From Deltaproteobacteria bacterium UBA2385 (GTDB lineage Bacteria; Myxococcota_A; UBA796; UBA2385), in contig DDSR01000199.1 of assembly GCA_002343455.1 (NCBI GenBank), positions 449 through 23,075 on the forward strand: 22,627 nucleotides of DNA, given 5' to 3'. This document shows positions 22,100 to 22,627 of the stretch, in pieces; within the stretch, counting starts at the first letter, position 1, and each line of letters opens with the position of its first letter. The notes beneath the pieces were generated by a model. The model saw nothing but the letters and a program-made list of their open reading frames with translations, was not told the DNA's origin and made no database searches. The translations under genes and the position numbers were made by a program.

Positions 22100-22189
22100 C
22101 CGAACTCCAAGATGGCGAGAGGCGCGAGCGAGGCACGCGGGACGGGAGCCCGGCATGCCCTGTCGAGCATCGTCGGATACCCTGCGCCG

Positions 22190-22627
22190 ATGCCATTGAC
22201 CCCCATCTCCCTGCGCTTCGTCCTGCGACGCCCGCAGAGCCTCAGCCTGGCCGAGGCCGCCGCCATCCACGACCTGGCGATCCGGGGCCGGCGACGGCGC
22301 TGGACCCGGCTCGCCGGCCTGCAGATCCTGGGGCTCGAGGGCCCCGACGAGGCGCGGGCCCTGCTGACGGCCGAGCTGATCGAGCCCGATCCCGAGCGCG
22401 TCGATCTGCAGCGCCTCGCCGAGCTGCTCGAAGAGCTCTGGAGCTGCGTGCCCGGCGCCGAGCCCGCCGCGGACGACCCCCTGGCCCTGCTGGGCAGCCG
22501 CGAGGGCCGCCTGACCCTGGACGGCGGTCGCCTGCTGCCTGCCCTGCCCGAAGGCTGGAGCGCGCCGGAGGCCTGCCGGCTCCTCTCCGAGAGCCCCACC
22601 CCTCCGCCCGCTCCCCTCCCCCCCCCC
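22190..22627 (+). CDS. Unknown protein, N-terminal part only; runs off the window
   Basis: ATG at 22190; the frame stays open for 146 codons to the window end. It begins MPLTPISLRFVLRRPQS, then Leu/Ala/Arg-rich helices (SLAEAAAIHDLAIRGRRRRW, GLEGPDEARALLTAELIEPD), a Trp-containing DLQRLAELLEELWSC and a Pro-rich end. The strong GC bias at third positions and sensible codons make coding likely. There is no clear SD and no recognised family. Divergent from the SRPBCC gene across 90 bases, which should hold both promoters. The final bases are a poly-C run. Confidence 0.6.
   Translation, partial: MPLTPISLRFVLRRPQSLSLAEAAAIHDLAIRGRRRRWTRLAGLQILGLEGPDEARALLTAELIEPDPERVDLQRLAELLEELWSCVPGAEPAADDPLALLGSREGRLTLDGGRLLPALPEGWSAPEACRLLSESPTPPPAPLPPP

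Overview
The window is a GC-rich, gene-dense bacterial chromosomal segment, probably from a Myxococcota-like (former Deltaproteobacteria) organism. Evidence for this is indirect: strong GC preference at third codon positions, short lipoproteins with FG-GAP-like or choice-of-anchor (ASH/HYDIN-like) domains, a VWA protein, an RdgC-family locus and many 1-4 base stop/start overlaps. No taxonomic marker apart from one tRNA is present, so the assignment is an inference. I see no phage, IS element, integrase, CRISPR array or rRNA.

Layout. 2-847 (+) is the 3' part of a class I fructose-bisphosphate aldolase (fbaB). 937-3481 (+) is a two-gene unit: a VWA (MIDAS) protein and a polytopic membrane protein with a helical tail. 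3496-7369 is a long minus-strand block. In transcription order it holds a protein with two Hfq/Sm-like modules, then an RdgC-family protein split into two ATGA-coupled genes, tRNA-Arg(CCG), a small outer-membrane beta-barrel, a metallo-beta-lactamase-fold hydrolase and a small one-pass membrane protein. 7463-7930 (+) is a Bcp-type peroxiredoxin. 7968-12911 (-) runs, in transcription order, through a degenerate AstE/AspA-like protein, an intact AstE/AspA-like deacylase, a pyroglutamyl-peptidase I-like protein, a paired-CxxC Pro/Ala-rich protein, an FG-GAP-like lipoprotein and a CPBP intramembrane protease.

12980-15675 (+) holds a family 2 glycosyltransferase-like protein, a membrane-tethered subtilisin (S8) and a tiny OB-fold-like protein. 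15692-17185 (-) is a mechanosensitive channel (MscS family) preceded by two BON domains, and 17569-18108 (+) is a SAM methyltransferase. These two genes and the 383-base gap between them look less GC-extreme than their surroundings. 18170-22099 (-) is an operon-like run: SRPBCC/START-like secreted protein, SCP2-type thiolase, a membrane-anchored helical protein and an ASH-domain lipoprotein. A divergent gene, 22190-22627 (+), runs off the end into a poly-C run.

The two parts most likely to be new biology are the minus-strand operon 5471-7369 and the minus-strand trio 10532-12911. The first combines a tandem Sm-like protein with an RdgC encoded as two coupled halves. The second pairs a deacylase with a paralogue whose three zinc ligands are all replaced, followed by a pyroglutamyl-peptidase I homologue, with every junction a 4-base overlap. 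Both functional readings are inference from motifs and gene order.
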